From Agromyces italicus DSM 16388 (lineage in GTDB: Bacteria > Actinomycetota > Actinomycetes > Actinomycetales > Microbacteriaceae), in assembly GCF_000421545.1 (NCBI RefSeq), contig NZ_ATXF01000004.1, forward strand, positions 434,001 through 498,000: a DNA stretch of 64,000 nt, given 5' to 3'. The translations under genes were made by a program, and so were the position numbers. Positions 25,182-34,650 of the stretch are shown one piece after another. The notes beneath the pieces were generated by a model. It searched no databases. It saw only the letters and a program-made list of their open reading frames with translations, and had not been told where the DNA came from. Position 1 is the first letter of the stretch. Each line of letters starts with the position of its first letter.

Positions 25182-26756
25182 TCATCCAGCGTCCCTGAGG
25201 CTGGGCGGAACGCCGAAGGGTATCGAGCCGTCTGACTGGCGAGTGAAGCGCATCCTGAACACACCGGGTGCGCTAACGAGGAGGTCGTTTCCGTCGCGCC
25301 GGAGCGTCAGCATCTCGCCGGCCCGGAAGGTTCCACCGGGGCCGGGCATGACCGGCACGACCATCCTCAGTCCGAGCTCCAACTGTCCGGAATCGGTGAT
25401 GATCGCCAGAATGCTCAACTCGCTGCTGCGGTAGATTCCTGCGGGCAAGCTGCTATCAGCAAGCGGCGGCGCAACACGACGATAGGCCGCCGGAGCGCCC
25501 GGGCGCCGGATGGATTCGATGAGCATCGTGTCGTCGGTGGTCGCGCTGATCCGTGATTCGGCCCACTCGCCGACACCGTGCCAGGTCCCGTCGAGTGTTA
25601 GATCGAAGCGGCCGGAGGGATGTCCTTCAGCCAACCTCACCCCAGCACGGTCGACGGCCGTGATCTTCATCGGCTCGTCCGTCGCCGAATTGATCCAGAA
25701 GCCGTCGAGTGCTGCGGCGGCTTCGGGTTCTTCGACCCGCTGGCTGGGTGACTCGGCTGGAAGGTCCGCGACGATGCCCAGGACGGCGGCCGCGAGCTCT
25801 GCGGCATCCACCGACGAATTGTTGCTCAGCACGGCGACGCCGAGATGCGTCTTGGGAGAAACCACAAGGTGCGATCGATAGCCGGGAACACCCCCAGAGT
25901 GGCCGAAGACGGGCTCGCCTCCGATTTCCCAGTGATACAGGCCGAAACAGTACGGACGGGGAGAGTCAGAACCAAATGCTGCAGGGTCGATGAGAAGGTC
26001 GCGTAGGTCGGTGCCGAGTACTCGACCGTCCTCAAGGAAGCCGAACCAATGGCCGAGGTCGACGAGGTTGGTTGCTAGTCCGCCGTCCCCTACAGCGCAT
26101 TCCTCGGTACCCGCTCGCCGCACGCTCTCCTGATTCACCGCATAGCCGTCGGCGAGTCCCGTGAGGGGCTGCTCGCTATCGTCACGGAAGAGTGTTGATG
26201 TCATTCCGAGAGGGTCGAAGATCCGCTCTGAGGCGAACTCGCGCAATGTCTTGCCAGTGACGCGCGAGATAATCGACGCGATCAGGACGTACCCGGTGTT
26301 CGAGTATGAGAAATCGGTGCCCGGGGTGAAGTTGAGTTCAGCCAACCCAGCAACGAAGGCAAGAACTTGATCTTGGGTTATTCGCGTGAGCGGACGACCA
26401 GCCATGGCGCTGAGCGCTAGCCATTCGGGAAGTCCTCCGGTGTGACGAAGTGCTTGGGCGATCGTCACAGGCTGACTCAGACGAAGCTCCGGCAGATAAG
26501 TTCGGATGTCATCCTGCAGCGAGAGCACGCCATCTCTGCAAAGCAACAACGCAGCGGTTGCCGTGAATTGCTTGCTCATGGAGGCGATGTCGAAGCGCGT
26601 ATCGATCCCGACAGGCGCGGCGAACTCGACGTTCGCAAGGCCCGCCGAGGCGTGATGAATGAGTCGTCCATCGGAGTACACGCCGACGGCGACCCCTGGA
26701 GCGCCCGAGTCCACCGTGGAGCGAACGGCCTCGACAACTCGGTCTTCGAATGACAT
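25182..26756 (-). CDS. Second SxxK serine hydrolase (beta-lactamase family)
   Basis: This 524-residue protein has Ser59-Met-Ser-Lys62 (DIASMSKQF), YSN (FSYSNTGYVLI) and HSGG (FGHSGGVPGYRSH), the same trio as the enzyme encoded at 13772-15421, but with low overall similarity to it. No signal peptide is seen. It lies 92 bases upstream of the binding-protein gene on the same strand and may be the first gene of the cluster. Likely a D-aminopeptidase, D-amino-acid amidase or esterase acting on imported compounds. Confidence 0.82.
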   Translation of the reverse strand: MSFEDRVVEAVRSTVDSGAPGVAVGVYSDGRLIHHASAGLANVEFAAPVGIDTRFDIASMSKQFTATAALLLCRDGVLSLQDDIRTYLPELRLSQPVTIAQALRHTGGLPEWLALSAMAGRPLTRITQDQVLAFVAGLAELNFTPGTDFSYSNTGYVLIASIISRVTGKTLREFASERIFDPLGMTSTLFRDDSEQPLTGLADGYAVNQESVRRAGTEECAVGDGGLATNLVDLGHWFGFLEDGRVLGTDLRDLLIDPAAFGSDSPRPYCFGLYHWEIGGEPVFGHSGGVPGYRSHLVVSPKTHLGVAVLSNNSSVDAAELAAAVLGIVADLPAESPSQRVEEPEAAAALDGFWINSATDEPMKITAVDRAGVRLAEGHPSGRFDLTLDGTWHGVGEWAESRISATTDDTMLIESIRRPGAPAAYRRVAPPLADSSLPAGIYRSSELSILAIITDSGQLELGLRMVVPVMPGPGGTFRAGEMLTLRRDGNDLLVSAPGVFRMRFTRQSDGSIPFGVPPSLRDAG

Positions 26757-27127
26757 GCCGTCATGCTCTCACCGTTCCCTGGGGACCCAGTTGTCGTAAC
26801 AGCCAAAGTCGTCGGCGGGCACGTTGTCCTCGGCCACACCAGTGACTGGGCTGACCTGTCCGCTACACATTCGATCGGCGACGCTGGGCGCTGACGCAGC
26901 GGCGGCGAGTGGGCCGAGATGCGAATCAGCGGCGACCGCCGCCACCGGAGACTCCAGCCCGGCAACATCTGAGTTGCGCGTCCTGCTGCGAACACCTTAG
27001 CCGCCGTCTCTGCGATTCCTGCTGTTCACCCGCCTCGAACACGGATCACATTCGAACGTGGACGAGCGTCCCACGCCTCTTGCAGATCGAGGGCGCACCT
27101 TCTCCGCGACGACGGAGGTAGGACGCG
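26757..27127. other. Gap between D-peptide cluster and relaxase gene
   Basis: This 371-base stretch has no supported gene. It lies just upstream of a MobF relaxase, where the transfer origin of such elements is usually found. The end of the gap contains GGAGG about ten bases before the relaxase GTG. I see no strong long inverted repeat that would fix a nick site, so an oriT here is only suspected. Confidence 0.3.
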
Positions 27128-30100
27128 GTGACGGTGTCGATGCGGGTCATGAGTGCCGGCGACGGATTCCGGTATCTCCTGCGCACTGTCGCGGCCGGTG
27201 ACGGTGAACGCTCGCTCGCGACGCCGCTCACGCGGTACTACGAGGCGAAGGGCACGCCGCCTGGGCGCTGGATGGGCAACGGTGTCCGCGGGCTCGGCGA
27301 CGGGCAGCTCGCCCCTGGCGATGAAGTTACCGAGGAACAGCTTCAACTGCTGATAGGGCTCGGGCGCGATCCTGTCACCGGCGATCCGCTTGGCCGAGCC
27401 TTCCCGCAGTACGAGGGAGGCAGGCGCGCCGTGGCCGGGTTCGACTTCACCTTCTCGGTGCCGAAGGCGGCGAGCGTACTCTGGGGCGTCGCGGATGCCG
27501 CGACGCAGGAAATCATCGCGCGCGCACACCACGACGCGGTCGACCAGGTGGTCGCATTCATGGACCGTGAGGTCGCCGCCACCCGTACGGGCGTGGCGGC
27601 TGGCGATGGCGCTGTTGCACAGGTCGATGTCGCTGGCTTGATCGCAACGGCGTTCGATCATTTCGACAGTCGCGCGGGCGATCCGCACCTGCACACGCAT
27701 GTCGTGGTGAGCAACAAGGTGCAGACGGTGCTCGATGGCAAATGGCGATCCCTTGACGGCCGCCCATTGCACGGCGCGGTCGTGGCTCTGTCAGAGTTGC
27801 ACGAGGCGCTCTTCATGGATGCGCTCACGCGTGCGCTCGGCGTCGATTGGGAGCAGCGCGAGCGCGGCCGCGACCGCAATCCGGCTTGGGCGATCGCCGC
27901 GGTGCCCGAGGCGCTGCTCACGGAGTTCTCGACGCGCTCGCGCCACATCGACGCCGTGACCGATCGTCTCATCGCCGCGTACGTGGAGGCGCGCGGCCAT
28001 CGCCCGAGTCGGGCGACGATCATGAAGCTCCGCGCGCAGGCGACGCTGTCGACGCGTCCCGAGAAACACGTGCGCTCGCTCGCCGAGCTCACGCGCGGGT
28101 GGCGGGAGCGTGCAACGCGGGTGCTCGGGCAGGATGCAACGGCATGGGCGCGCATTGCATCCACGGATGTCTCGCCGCCGGTGTTGCACGCCGAAGACAT
28201 GCCGCTCGACGTCGTTGCAACGCTCGGCGCGCAGGTGTTGCAGGCAGTCAGCGAGAAGCGTGCAACGTGGCGGCACTGGAATCTCGCCGCCGAGGCCGCA
28301 CGGCAAACCATGCAGTACCGGTTGGCAATGGCTTCCGATCGTGAGGCCGTCATCGGCCTCGTCGTCGACGCGGCCGAGCGTGCGTCATTGCGCATCACCC
28401 CGCCCGAGCTCGCGTCCAGCCCGGCTGTGTTCCAGCGCAATGACGGCTCTTCGGTCTTCCGCCCGAAGCACTCCACCGTCTACACGTCCGAGGCGCTGAT
28501 CGACGCTGAGGCGCGGCTTCGCGAGCGGGCGACGGATGTCTCGGGGCCGACGATCGCTACCGCCACGTTGCACGAGGCCGCCCGCCGACGCTTGCCAGGC
28601 GGCGGCACCCTCGGTGACGACCAGACGGGCGCGTTGCGGGCGATCATCGAATCGGGCCGCATCGTCGACGTGCTCGTCGGCCCTGCCGGCGCTGGTAAGT
28701 CCACCGTCATGGGCGTTCTCCGCCGCTCATGGGAGGCTGAGCACGGCCGCGGCTCCATCATCGGCCTTGCCCCGTCGGCCGCCGCCGCACACGTCCTCGC
28801 CGAAGACCTCGGCATCGCAACCGAGAACCTTGCGATGTGGTGGCAGAACTACGTCGCCCATGGCGACGCATTCCGAGCCAACCAGTTGGTGATCGTCGAC
28901 GAGGCATCCTTGGCCGGCACGCTCGCCCTTGACCGGGTGAGCACGCTCGCCGCGTCGGCAGGTGCAAAGGTGCTACTCGTCGGCGACTACGCCCAACTGC
29001 AATCCGTGGATGCAGGTGGCGCGTTCGCGATGCTGGTGCACGACCGGTGCGATGCGCCTGAACTCGTCGACGTGCACCGATTCGTGTACGAGTGGGAGAA
29101 GGCGGCTTCCCTCGGCCTGCGGCGTGGCGACGAGGAATCCATCGATCGCTATCTCGCGCACGACCGCGTGCAGGAAGGCGACACCGAGGAGATGGCGGAT
29201 GCCGCTTACCTCGCGTGGCGGGCCGACGCCCGCGCGGGCCGGGTGAGCGTGCTGATCAGTGACTCGAACGAGGCCGTTGCAGCCCTGAACGAGCGGGCGC
29301 GCACGGACTCGATTCTCGACGGGCGGGTGGATGCCCTGCACGAGGTCAGCCTGCATGACGGAACCCGCGCCGCGGTCGGAGACATGATCATCACCCGCCA
29401 CAACGACCGGCGTCTGCGCGCCGGTCGGGCATGGGTTCGCAACGGCGACCGATGGACGGTCCTCGCCGTGCACCGCAACGGCGCGCTCGAGGTGCGGCGT
29501 CAGGGGCGCCGGTGGGGGAGCAGCACACTCGTGCCCGCAGGGTACGTCGCCGAGCACGTCGAGCTTGGGTACGCCGTGACCGCGCACCGCGCTCAGGGCC
29601 TGACGACAGATACCGCGCACGTCGTCGTCGCCCGCGGCATGACGCGCGAGAACCTCTACGTCGCCATGACCCGCGGACGCGAAGCGAACACCGCGTACGT
29701 CGCACTCGACCGCCCAGATATCGCACACACAGGCATCCGGCCCCGTGATTACGTTGACGCGAGTGCCCAGTCGGTGCTCGTCGGCGTGCTTCACCATGTC
29801 GGTGCGGAACTTTCGGCACACGAGATGATCACCGCCGAGCAGGAGACCTGGGGATCGATCGCGCAGCTCGCCGCCGAGTACGAGACCATCGCTGCCGCCG
29901 CACAGCACCAGCGCTGGGTTGCGCTTGTGCGAGGCAGCGGGCTCACTGGCGAGCAGGCGGATGCTGTGGTCGGCTCGGAAGCCTTCGGGCCTCTCGGGGC
30001 GGAGCTCCGTCGGGCGGAGGCATACCGGGCGGATGTCGAACGGCTGCTGATCCGGGTGGTCGGGCAGCGCGGTTTCGAGGATGCCGCGGACATCGCCGCA

Positions 30101-30586
30101 GTCCTCCGGGCTCGGGTTGCGCGAGCGATGGTGCAGGATGCCGCGGCCAGACCTCGTGGGCCCGCGCCACGTCTCGTCGCCGGGCTGGTGCCGATCGCTG
30201 GCGGACCGATGGATGCCGCATCGAAGCGTGCGCTGCGCGAGCGAGCCGATCTCATCGAGGCGCGAGCGATGGCGTTGGCTGAGCAGGCTATCGGGTCGGG
30301 GGAGTCGTGGATACGCGCACTCGGGGCACTGCCCATCGGCTCCGGCGAAGGATTGTGGCGCCGATATGCGGCCACTGTTGCCGCGTACCGCGACCGCTAT
30401 GGGATCGTCGGCGGCCGTCCGCTCGGCGTCGGGCAACCGACATCCGATGCCCAGAAGGCGGATTCCACGCGCGCTCGCGCCGCCCTCGCGGCCGCCCGCC
30501 GAATCGCGGATCGCGAGAACGACCCGACCCGCGACCATGTGCCGAACGTCAACGCCGGCCTTTCGGATGTCGGTCTTCGGGTCTAA
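27128..30586 (+). CDS. MobF/TrwC-type conjugative relaxase-helicase
   Basis: This 1152-residue protein starts MTVSMRVMSAGDGFRYLLRTV, the typical start of actinobacterial TrwC proteins. The relaxase domain has candidate nicking tyrosines at 16 and 37/38 (TRYYEAKGTPPG) and the metal-binding His cluster at 187/189/191 (SRAGDPHLHTHVVV). The C-terminal half is a RecD-like helicase: Walker A GPAGAGKST near residue 515, VIVDEASLA (motif II), and GYAVTAHRAQGLT with YVAMTRG (UvrD-type end motifs). It nicks and unwinds DNA at oriT during conjugative transfer. No coupling protein or type IV secretion genes follow, so transfer would need helpers. Confidence 0.93.
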   Translation: MTVSMRVMSAGDGFRYLLRTVAAGDGERSLATPLTRYYEAKGTPPGRWMGNGVRGLGDGQLAPGDEVTEEQLQLLIGLGRDPVTGDPLGRAFPQYEGGRRAVAGFDFTFSVPKAASVLWGVADAATQEIIARAHHDAVDQVVAFMDREVAATRTGVAAGDGAVAQVDVAGLIATAFDHFDSRAGDPHLHTHVVVSNKVQTVLDGKWRSLDGRPLHGAVVALSELHEALFMDALTRALGVDWEQRERGRDRNPAWAIAAVPEALLTEFSTRSRHIDAVTDRLIAAYVEARGHRPSRATIMKLRAQATLSTRPEKHVRSLAELTRGWRERATRVLGQDATAWARIASTDVSPPVLHAEDMPLDVVATLGAQVLQAVSEKRATWRHWNLAAEAARQTMQYRLAMASDREAVIGLVVDAAERASLRITPPELASSPAVFQRNDGSSVFRPKHSTVYTSEALIDAEARLRERATDVSGPTIATATLHEAARRRLPGGGTLGDDQTGALRAIIESGRIVDVLVGPAGAGKSTVMGVLRRSWEAEHGRGSIIGLAPSAAAAHVLAEDLGIATENLAMWWQNYVAHGDAFRANQLVIVDEASLAGTLALDRVSTLAASAGAKVLLVGDYAQLQSVDAGGAFAMLVHDRCDAPELVDVHRFVYEWEKAASLGLRRGDEESIDRYLAHDRVQEGDTEEMADAAYLAWRADARAGRVSVLISDSNEAVAALNERARTDSILDGRVDALHEVSLHDGTRAAVGDMIITRHNDRRLRAGRAWVRNGDRWTVLAVHRNGALEVRRQGRRWGSSTLVPAGYVAEHVELGYAVTAHRAQGLTTDTAHVVVARGMTRENLYVAMTRGREANTAYVALDRPDIAHTGIRPRDYVDASAQSVLVGVLHHVGAELSAHEMITAEQETWGSIAQLAAEYETIAAAAQHQRWVALVRGSGLTGEQADAVVGSEAFGPLGAELRRAEAYRADVERLLIRVVGQRGFEDAADIAAVLRARVARAMVQDAAARPRGPAPRLVAGLVPIAGGPMDAASKRALRERADLIEARAMALAEQAIGSGESWIRALGALPIGSGEGLWRRYAATVAAYRDRYGIVGGRPLGVGQPTSDAQKADSTRARAALAAARRIADRENDPTRDHVPNVNAGLSDVGLRV

Positions 30587-30697
30587 AGTGCGGATCAGGC
30601 AGCAATCAATGTGTTCGCCATTGTTCGATGCGATGGCACGACGACCGACAGGCCGTCTCTCCAGGTTCTCGCTGCTGACCGATCGGAGAGCAGCCGC

Positions 30698-31075
30698 ATG
30701 TTCGCACTCGTCTGGGCCATGAGCGTCCGCACCGGAGTATTCCTCCGTCGCTTCATGCCGACCAGCATCTTGCTGGACGCCATCCACACGCGTCGCGGCC
30801 TGAAGTGGGGCATGCCTGCGATGCTGCTCGCGATTCCGTACCTGCTCGCCGCCGTCGCATTCGCCGAGATGACGCAGCACGGCGGCTGGTTCAGCGCACT
30901 GGCGCTGCTGTGCATGTGGAACGCATTCAAGTTGCTCGTCGCCGGCCCCGCGACCCTCGTTCGGCTGATTCGTGTGCGCGCACGCGAGGCCCGCGCTCGC
31001 CGGATTCTCGCAATGCTCGAACTCGATGCCGAGCAGGAGCATGCCTGGGCAGCGGAGCCGGCGCTCCGAAACTGA
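30698..31075 (+). CDS. Small membrane protein of the mobile element
   Basis: The ATG at 30698 follows GGAGAGCAGCC, giving 125 residues. Two hydrophobic helices (MPAMLLAIPYLLAAVAFAEM and the stretch around WFSALALLCMWNAFKLLVAG) are followed by a basic tail (RLIRVRAREARARR). Function unknown. It follows the relaxase by 112 bases on the same strand, so it may help mating contact or be plain cargo. Confidence 0.7.
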   Translation: MFALVWAMSVRTGVFLRRFMPTSILLDAIHTRRGLKWGMPAMLLAIPYLLAAVAFAEMTQHGGWFSALALLCMWNAFKLLVAGPATLVRLIRVRAREARARRILAMLELDAEQEHAWAAEPALRN

Positions 31076-31164
31076 AGGACGGTCGCGCGGCACGGCACGG
31101 TCGGCGCACCTCTCGTTCACGGCAGGCTGGTCGCGTACGAGCACGCCGACAGGGAGGCCCCGTC

Positions 31165-31431
31165 ATGACGATTTCGCAGGAGCAGTTCGACGACTTGCTC
31201 GGACGCACCGCGCTGGCCGCGCTGTTCTACTACCCCGAGGTCACGGTCGAGAACGGCGAGTACCGCATCCAGGATGATGTCGAGTACTGCCTACAGGCTG
31301 TCGAGGGACTGCCCGCCGCCGATATCGAGCGTCTGGGTCAAGCGGTCGCGCGAGCGATCGCCGACCCGACCGCGTACCGGTCCGAGCTTCTCGCGCTTGT
31401 CGCCGAACTGGCGCCGCCACCGAGCAAGTAG
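31165..31431 (+). CDS. Hypothetical protein, 88 residues
   Basis: Starts after CAGGGAGGCCCCGTC and ends six bases before the next gene. The protein is acidic and mostly helical (MTISQEQFDDLLGRTALAAL; LVAELAPPPSK end) with no known motif that I can see. Its place in the relaxase set suggests a conserved element protein of unknown function. Confidence 0.7.
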   Translation: MTISQEQFDDLLGRTALAALFYYPEVTVENGEYRIQDDVEYCLQAVEGLPAADIERLGQAVARAIADPTAYRSELLALVAELAPPPSK

Positions 31432-31436
31432 GGATC

Positions 31437-32723
31437 ATGAGCGGCCTGGTCGACAAGGACGCTGCGCCGCAGCCGGGGCCGGAGTCTCGCACGGCCCAGC
31501 GAGACGAGGATGCGCGCGCGCGAAAGCGCGAGCGCGACCGACGATACCGGCTTGAGCATCCGGAGGAGCTCGCCGCGCAGCGCCGCAGGTGGGTTGAGGC
31601 GAACCGTGACCGGATCCGCGAGTCGAACCATCGGTGGCGCTTAGAGCATCTCGAGCGCGCCCGTGAGCTTAATCGTGACTCGATGCGCCGCGCCGCTGAC
31701 CGAAAGCGTCGCGAGGCCGAGACTCGAGCAAAGGCGCGTGTACGCGTGCGTGTTTGGCGGGAGGAGCATCCTGATCGCGTTCGGGAGTATCAGCGCGATT
31801 GGGTTGAGGCGAACCGCGACAAGGTGCGCGAGTGCTACAACCGCTACTACCGCGCTCACCGTGACGAGGTGAACGACCGGGCGACGGCCCGCCGCGACGC
31901 CGATCCTGCGGGCACCACAGCGAGAAAGCAGGCATGGGCCGCGGACCACAAAGAGCGCCGCGCTGAGCTGCAGCGCGCCCGCCGCGCCGATCCGGATGTG
32001 TACGCGGCCGAGCTCCAGGCGAACGCCGCTACCCGCCGACTCAAGCGCTCCCTCGCACGGGCGGGCCTGCCGCCGAAGCGTCTACACCCGGCGACCGCTG
32101 CTGAACGCCGCGCCAACGAGCGAGCCGCCGTCGCGTTCTTCGGTGACCCCTCGCTCCCGGAGCACGTGCACCAGTCGACGGTCTTCGTCGAGAATCTAAC
32201 GAAGCACATGCTCCTGCACCACGCCCGGATGCGCGAGTTCGCCGAATCCTACGTCGCGACCCGTGAACGGATGGGCCTGCCGCCGGCGAACGCAGACGAT
32301 GTGATGTGGGCGAGGGCGGTTGACGTTGTGCTCGACAGCAGTCCACGGGTCGATTTGCTCACGAGCCGGGATGTCGCTGCAGCCGTGCGGGCTGCGAAGG
32401 TGACGGTGCGGAGGGCTGAGCAGAAGCGGCAGCACGAGCGGCTCGTTCAGGCAGTCGTGGTGCACGTACAGCGGAATCGGGTGCGGCTCGCCGTGGACGC
32501 GGCGATGGAAAGCCGCGCTCGCCGCAGGCGAGGCAAGCCATCCGTCGATCGAGACGAACTCCTGGTCCGAATCGCGCTGCAAGAAGTAGCAGCGCAGGTG
32601 CCGACAACCTTGCTGGCCGCTGGGGACATCCGCAAGGCGCTTGGTCGCGCATCTTTTGCGCTCGGTCAGATGCTCGATGCAGGATCGAGTGACTATCAGC
32701 GCGGCCGTTGTCTGGAGGCGTGA
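31437..32723 (+). CDS. Charged repeat protein, unknown function
   Basis: 428 residues, no family recognised. Residues ~30-180 are built of loose repeats around the pattern R-x-W-R/Y-x-x-H-P-E/D…E-A-N-R-D-x-x-R-E. Examples are RYRLEHPEELAAQRRRWVEA, VWREEHPDRVREYQRDWVEA and YYRAHRDEV. They are rich in Arg and Glu and predicted helical, suggesting nucleic-acid or coiled-coil contacts. The C-terminal half is a mixed globular part. It lies five bases after the preceding gene, so it is co-transcribed with it. Confidence 0.7.
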   Translation: MSGLVDKDAAPQPGPESRTAQRDEDARARKRERDRRYRLEHPEELAAQRRRWVEANRDRIRESNHRWRLEHLERARELNRDSMRRAADRKRREAETRAKARVRVRVWREEHPDRVREYQRDWVEANRDKVRECYNRYYRAHRDEVNDRATARRDADPAGTTARKQAWAADHKERRAELQRARRADPDVYAAELQANAATRRLKRSLARAGLPPKRLHPATAAERRANERAAVAFFGDPSLPEHVHQSTVFVENLTKHMLLHHARMREFAESYVATRERMGLPPANADDVMWARAVDVVLDSSPRVDLLTSRDVAAAVRAAKVTVRRAEQKRQHERLVQAVVVHVQRNRVRLAVDAAMESRARRRRGKPSVDRDELLVRIALQEVAAQVPTTLLAAGDIRKALGRASFALGQMLDAGSSDYQRGRCLEA

Positions 32724-32920
32724 ACATACCCATTCGACAACTGGCACGGTCGCGCGCGTCGTGAGCATCTGTTACCAAGCGAGCTGCTGCATTGTCCATG
32801 GCGTCGTCACCGCTGCACGCTTCAACCCGCCGATGGGTGTCGCGATCGACTCGTCGGGGGACCGCTCTATTGGCCTGGGCAGGAGGCTCAACGTCGGTGG
32901 CCCGGTGCATCATCGATTCC

Positions 32921-33655
32921 ATGACCGAACTTGCCTACATGATCCGTAGCGACTGGGCCCAGCACGGCATGGCGATGACCGAACAGAGCGCCGTCATCCG
33001 CGAGTGGCTCGGCGATGCACCGTACCTCTTCCTCGCGCCCGACCTGAAGAAGCACGAGACCGAGAACGACGCCGACCGTGAGTTCGTCGATTTCGTGGAA
33101 CCCGACGCGTCCCAGCGCCGGGTCTTTGCGCTCTCGGAGCTTGGTCAGTTCCGCCGTAGCGGCGAGGACGGACTCGACCACGCCGTCGTGATTATCCACC
33201 CCAACAAGGAACAGGACTGCGAACTGCTCCGCGAAGTCATCCGGGCGGGCCGCGTCGAGCGCATATTCGTCATAATCTGGGCACGAGCCGATGAGGTGCA
33301 CGTCATGCTCGACGGCCTCGGCGCGGTCGACCTTCACACCGGCGAGACCGCGCCAACCGTTGACCCGGTACAGCTCGAGGCGGCCGTGAGCATGGTCGAT
33401 GAGCAGTACAACGGGCTCAGCTCGGGACGAGGCAAGGACACTGTCATCCAGCTTCTGCGCGCTTTCACCGCCGCTGGGTATCCGCTCGACGGCGAGGCCT
33501 GGCTACGCGCGTTCTACGCGGCAGGCGGCGAGTTCAAGGAAGCGCTGCACATCGACAAGTTCGTGGCCGAGATGCAGAAGGGCGTGAAGCACCGCGTCAA
33601 GCAGCGGTATGTGCCCGACATCGTCGATGTGCTCCGCGCACGGGTGGCCGAGTAG
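32921..33655 (+). CDS. Hypothetical protein, 244 residues
   Basis: The ATG at 32921 starts MTELAYMIRSDWAQHGMAMT; upstream codons of the same frame are Arg-rich and unlikely. A central alpha/beta segment, HAVVIIHPNKEQDCELLREV…IFVIIWARADEVHVMLDGLG, could be a small Rossmann-like domain, and the C-terminal third is helical. No family recognised. It lies 200 bases after the repeat-protein gene, on the same strand, and faces the convergent excisionase-like gene. Confidence 0.65.
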   Translation: MTELAYMIRSDWAQHGMAMTEQSAVIREWLGDAPYLFLAPDLKKHETENDADREFVDFVEPDASQRRVFALSELGQFRRSGEDGLDHAVVIIHPNKEQDCELLREVIRAGRVERIFVIIWARADEVHVMLDGLGAVDLHTGETAPTVDPVQLEAAVSMVDEQYNGLSSGRGKDTVIQLLRAFTAAGYPLDGEAWLRAFYAAGGEFKEALHIDKFVAEMQKGVKHRVKQRYVPDIVDVLRARVAE

Positions 33656-33675
33656 TCGCGCGTCTCGTAGCGGCG

Positions 33676-34512
33676 TCATCCCGGGTAATACCCGCGGTGC
33701 GTGTTCGTCGCGATGAAGTTCATCAGCGACTCCCGTTGGATGTACTTGCGTGAGCCCATCTTCGTGTACTCGATGTCGCCGCGGTTGGTCAGTTCGTAGA
33801 GCGCCGAGTACGGGATGCCGAGCGCCGCCGCGGCGTCCTTGAGGCTGAGGAGCATCGGGCCGGACTCGGACAGCTTGCTCGGGTGGATGACAGTGGTCTG
33901 CTCGGCCTCGATGATCTCCACCTCAGTGGCCTTCGTTTCCCAGTTGCCGAAGTAGGAGTAGGGCTTGGCGAACTCCTCCTGTACCTTGCGAGCGGCGTCT
34001 TCCTCGTCGGTGGCGCGCACCCACTTCTCGGCGATCTGCACCCTGGTAACCACGACCTTGTAGCGCATGTACGTCTCCTGCCTACTGACCTTCTTGACCG
34101 GAAGCGGTTCCTTCTCGGCTGGCTTCCTACGAGGCATCCGCTGCAGCGCACGACCGAGCGCGGATTCGACCTTGGCCGAGCCCTGTTCGACCGCAACGCG
34201 AGGTGCGGCGCGCGCAAGGTGTGCTCGCTCACGGTGGTCTTCCTCGGTGGCTTCAGGCCAGCGTCGACCGCGCTCAGTCGGTGTGGCTCGCCAGGATTTG
34301 CCATGCCCGGAAATCTCGATGAGTCCGCGATTCTTCAGTGCCCGCGCCGAGACGCGGTGGCTGTACTCATCTTCGGGATAGACATCAGGAGGGCACCCCG
34401 CGACCACCCAGCCGAGGATGGCCTGCTGCGTGGAGTTGAGACGGACCGTACTCCGGTCATCTGGCTCGGTCGCCTTCATCTCATCCACTGATTCATTGTC
34501 GTGTGCCTGCAC
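33676..34512 (-). CDS. Excisionase-like HTH protein with winged N-terminal domain
   Basis: This 278-residue protein has two parts. The C-terminal ~60 residues (LLSLKDAAAALGIPYSALYE, then LTNRGDIEYTKMGSRKYIQR) form the MerR-like HTH_17 of excisionases. The N-terminal ~90 residues (LNSTQQAILGWVVAGCPPDV, then YSHRVSARALKNRGLIEI) look like a winged helix. Excisionases of 60-100 residues are usual, so this one is much longer and may be a regulator. No integrase gene is next to it. It is transcribed away from the gene at 34651. Confidence 0.75.
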   Translation of the reverse strand: MQAHDNESVDEMKATEPDDRSTVRLNSTQQAILGWVVAGCPPDVYPEDEYSHRVSARALKNRGLIEISGHGKSWRATPTERGRRWPEATEEDHRERAHLARAAPRVAVEQGSAKVESALGRALQRMPRRKPAEKEPLPVKKVSRQETYMRYKVVVTRVQIAEKWVRATDEEDAARKVQEEFAKPYSYFGNWETKATEVEIIEAEQTTVIHPSKLSESGPMLLSLKDAAAALGIPYSALYELTNRGDIEYTKMGSRKYIQRESLMNFIATNTHRGYYPG

Positions 34513-34650
34513 GGCGAACGGCTATACCTGTGCCAGGGCCGCGAGAAGTCCGTTGCGTCGGGGTGTCGGTCGCGAACGTCGGTGGCCAGTGTTCAGATGG
34601 ATACATGTCCGCAACAGCACCTGCGGATGCTTCAACTTGGAGGCGGCGAG

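Noticed and set aside
28973..31144. A 723-residue minus-strand protein opposite the relaxase
   Set aside because: Open only because of high third-position GC in the relaxase gene; no motif or ribosome site.
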